DNA from: Planctomycetota bacterium
GTDB taxonomy: Bacteria > Planctomycetota > Phycisphaerae > WQYP01
NCBI GenBank assembly: GCA_021804985.1
Contig: JAJZGD010000008.1
Span: forward strand, 1-35,447
DNA length: 35,447 bases
Reading direction: 5' to 3'
A program made the position numbers and the translations under genes. The notes under the pieces are model-generated. The model saw only the letters and a list, made by a program, of their open reading frames with translations. It was not told the DNA's origin and made no database searches. How positions within the stretch are numbered: position 1 is the first letter of the stretch; each line of letters opens with the position of its first letter. Shown here piece after piece: positions 33,993 through 35,447 of the stretch.

Positions 33993-35447
33993 ATGAAGGG
34001 CACATGTATCAGCAAGAGCGGCGGTCGAAGGCAACGCGCACCTTGGGCCATCCTTACTCTAGCGGCAGCGGTGTCCGCAGCGGTCGCCGGGGTAACTTAT
34101 GCCACAACAGCTAATTCGACGGATAATTGGACCGGTGCGGCCAGTGACGGCAAATTCAGCACTGTTGGGAATTGGAACACCGGTGCGGTGCCCACCGCTT
34201 CCGATATCGCTATATTTGGCCTGGGCGCGGCCCAGAGTTATGAGGTTACGCTGGGGGCTGCATCCCATTCCAGCCAGATGATTGTGGACAATAATGCCTT
34301 GACGCTGGCTTCCGCCGGGTACGGTTACACGCTGGGCGGGTCCGGAGCGGTGGGATCGGGAACGGAATCGCTGATTGTGGGCAACGGTTCGACCGATACA
34401 GCCGCCAATCTTACCCTTGGCACCGGCGGATTTGGTACGCTCACCGGCGTAAATGCCACCATCGGCGAGACCAGCGGCAGCGTCGGAACGCTTACTATCG
34501 GTAGCGCAGGCAGCATCTCCGGGACAAGTTCGCTGAACCTTTCCGGCGCTTTGGCGGTCGGTTACGGTGGTAATGGCACGCTGACCTTTAACGCCGGCTC
34601 CGCGAGTGTTGGCGGCGATCTGGATATTGCGGCACTATCCGGTTCCATCGGCAAGGTGGATATTGAGCTTAGCAGTGTCGGCGGGTGCAGCTTTGGCGGC
34701 GGCGCGGCAGCGCTGCAAGTAGGCGGCAATCTGCATGTGGGTGGCAGCGCCGCGGGCGCGGGTGGCACCGGCACGCTTTTAATCAACGGAACCAGCGCCC
34801 AATATGGAAGCGGCGGTTACGGCCTGCAAGTCACAGGCGCTGCCACCATTTACAGCGGCGGATCGGTCACGCTTAACAGCGGGTTGCTGGAGGCAGCCTC
34901 CATCAGTAATTCCGGTACGTTGAATTTCACCGGTGGTACTTTGAATTTAACCAACAGCGGCATGACGGTTGGCGCATCGGGTTTGCTGGGTGCCAATGTA
35001 ACCCTTAGCAGCGGCCAGACCCTGCAAATTTCGGGGACAACCACCGTTGCCTCCGGGGGCGCTTTGACAATATCCGGCGGCGAACTGGACACCGGCGCGT
35101 TAGGTTCCGGCGGCGGATCCATTTCCTTTACTTCCGGTACGCTGGGTATTACGAATTCAAATCTGATCATCGACACCGGCGGCCCGTTGGGAAATGACGT
35201 TTCCCTGGCCTCTGGGCAGACCCTCAATGTTAAAAATCATGATATCGTTGTCGGAAATACCACAGCGGGGACGCTGGCGATCGGAAGCGGAGCACATGTC
35301 AATGCCTATAAGATGTTTATTGGTGCCCAAACCGGTTCCCAAGGCAGCGTGACCGTCGATGGAACACTAAGCGGGGCGATCTTTGTCGGCGGTAATGCCA
35401 CCGGCGCAGGCGGCACCGGCACGCTGACCGTAAACTCTGATGCATTT
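33993..35447 (+). CDS. Secreted Gly/Ser/Thr-rich beta-repeat protein (autotransporter-like), 5' part
   Basis: The frame is open for 485 codons from ATG 33993 to the window end, so the gene continues outside. GGAG lies 7 nt before the ATG. The N-terminus is a signal peptide: an Arg/Lys-rich start (GGRRQRAPW), hydrophobic AILTLAAAVSAAVAGV and a cleavage-type TYA-TT. The mature start NWTGAASDGKFSTVGNWNTG then VPTASDIAIF is the opening seen in planctomycete surface proteins with beta-strand repeats and PEP-CTERM-like anchors. The rest is an imperfect repeat, mostly 'vGg...G.GtL.i..gs...' (e.g. GGSAAGAGGTGTL and GGNATGAGGTGTL), predicted to form a long beta-solenoid. Only two Cys occur, one of them in the signal. 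Anchor, passenger end or dockerin would lie downstream and cannot be seen. Confidence 0.75.
   Translation, partial: MKGTCISKSGGRRQRAPWAILTLAAAVSAAVAGVTYATTANSTDNWTGAASDGKFSTVGNWNTGAVPTASDIAIFGLGAAQSYEVTLGAASHSSQMIVDNNALTLASAGYGYTLGGSGAVGSGTESLIVGNGSTDTAANLTLGTGGFGTLTGVNATIGETSGSVGTLTIGSAGSISGTSSLNLSGALAVGYGGNGTLTFNAGSASVGGDLDIAALSGSIGKVDIELSSVGGCSFGGGAAALQVGGNLHVGGSAAGAGGTGTLLINGTSAQYGSGGYGLQVTGAATIYSGGSVTLNSGLLEAASISNSGTLNFTGGTLNLTNSGMTVGASGLLGANVTLSSGQTLQISGTTTVASGGALTISGGELDTGALGSGGGSISFTSGTLGITNSNLIIDTGGPLGNDVSLASGQTLNVKNHDIVVGNTTAGTLAIGSGAHVNAYKMFIGAQTGSQGSVTVDGTLSGAIFVGGNATGAGGTGTLTVNSDAF

Noticed and set aside
34000-35447. DNA tandem repeat or CRISPR array in the Gly/Ser/Thr-rich region
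   Set aside because: Repetition is at the protein level, imperfect and in frame; no fixed repeat/spacer structure exists.

Overview
The window is G+C-rich, densely coded bacterial chromosome from a diderm. The best guess is a Planctomycetota member, probably Phycisphaerae-like. This rests on the glmU-prs-rplY-pth-rpsF-ssb-rplI gene block, a sigma-70 factor with an unusual region 2, and a large Gly/Ser/Thr-rich secreted beta-repeat protein opening with a W-T-G...NW motif. Tandem LptF/LptG-type permeases and type VI secretion (T6SS) membrane proteins indicate an outer membrane. The phylum is inferred from gene content; there is no rRNA in the window to settle it.

Layout. 1-2737: the end of a methyltransferase, convergent with a two-gene minus-strand unit (a GHMP-type sugar kinase overlapping a DUF2156/MprF-C-like protein). 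3143-5908: two LptF/LptG-family permeases. 5941-8856 (minus): DNA polymerase I with all three catalytic domains. 9155-17768: a five-gene T6SS island (TagH-C-like, TssK, TssL, TssM, TagF) behind a good sigma-70-like promoter; no sheath, tube, ClpV or TssJ genes are present. 17770-19269 (minus): PabB. 19387-21042: an APC-type amino-acid permease. 21274-21984 (minus): an exported protein of unknown function.

22066-28146 (minus) is a housekeeping block: short GlmU-like uridylyltransferase, PRPP synthetase, L25/CTC, peptidyl-tRNA hydrolase, S6, SSB and L9, then an endonuclease/exonuclease/phosphatase-fold protein with substituted metal-site residues. rpsR is absent from its usual place between ssb and rplI, and the GlmU homologue lacks most of the acetyltransferase domain.

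28542-35447 looks accessory. It holds a divergent sigma-70-family factor with a strong intrinsic terminator, a transposase fragment, an exported protein of unknown function, two tandem paralogous LuxR-type regulators, a small coding relic, and a secreted beta-repeat protein that runs off the right edge. The regulators lie directly upstream of the secreted protein, which suggests, without proving, a surface-structure or adhesion locus. A 23-bp sequence occurs twice (22955 and 28218); the second copy forms one end of a possible miniature element bounded by imperfect inverted repeats.

No tRNA, rRNA or CRISPR array was recognised. Promoters, starts and small relics were called by eye.
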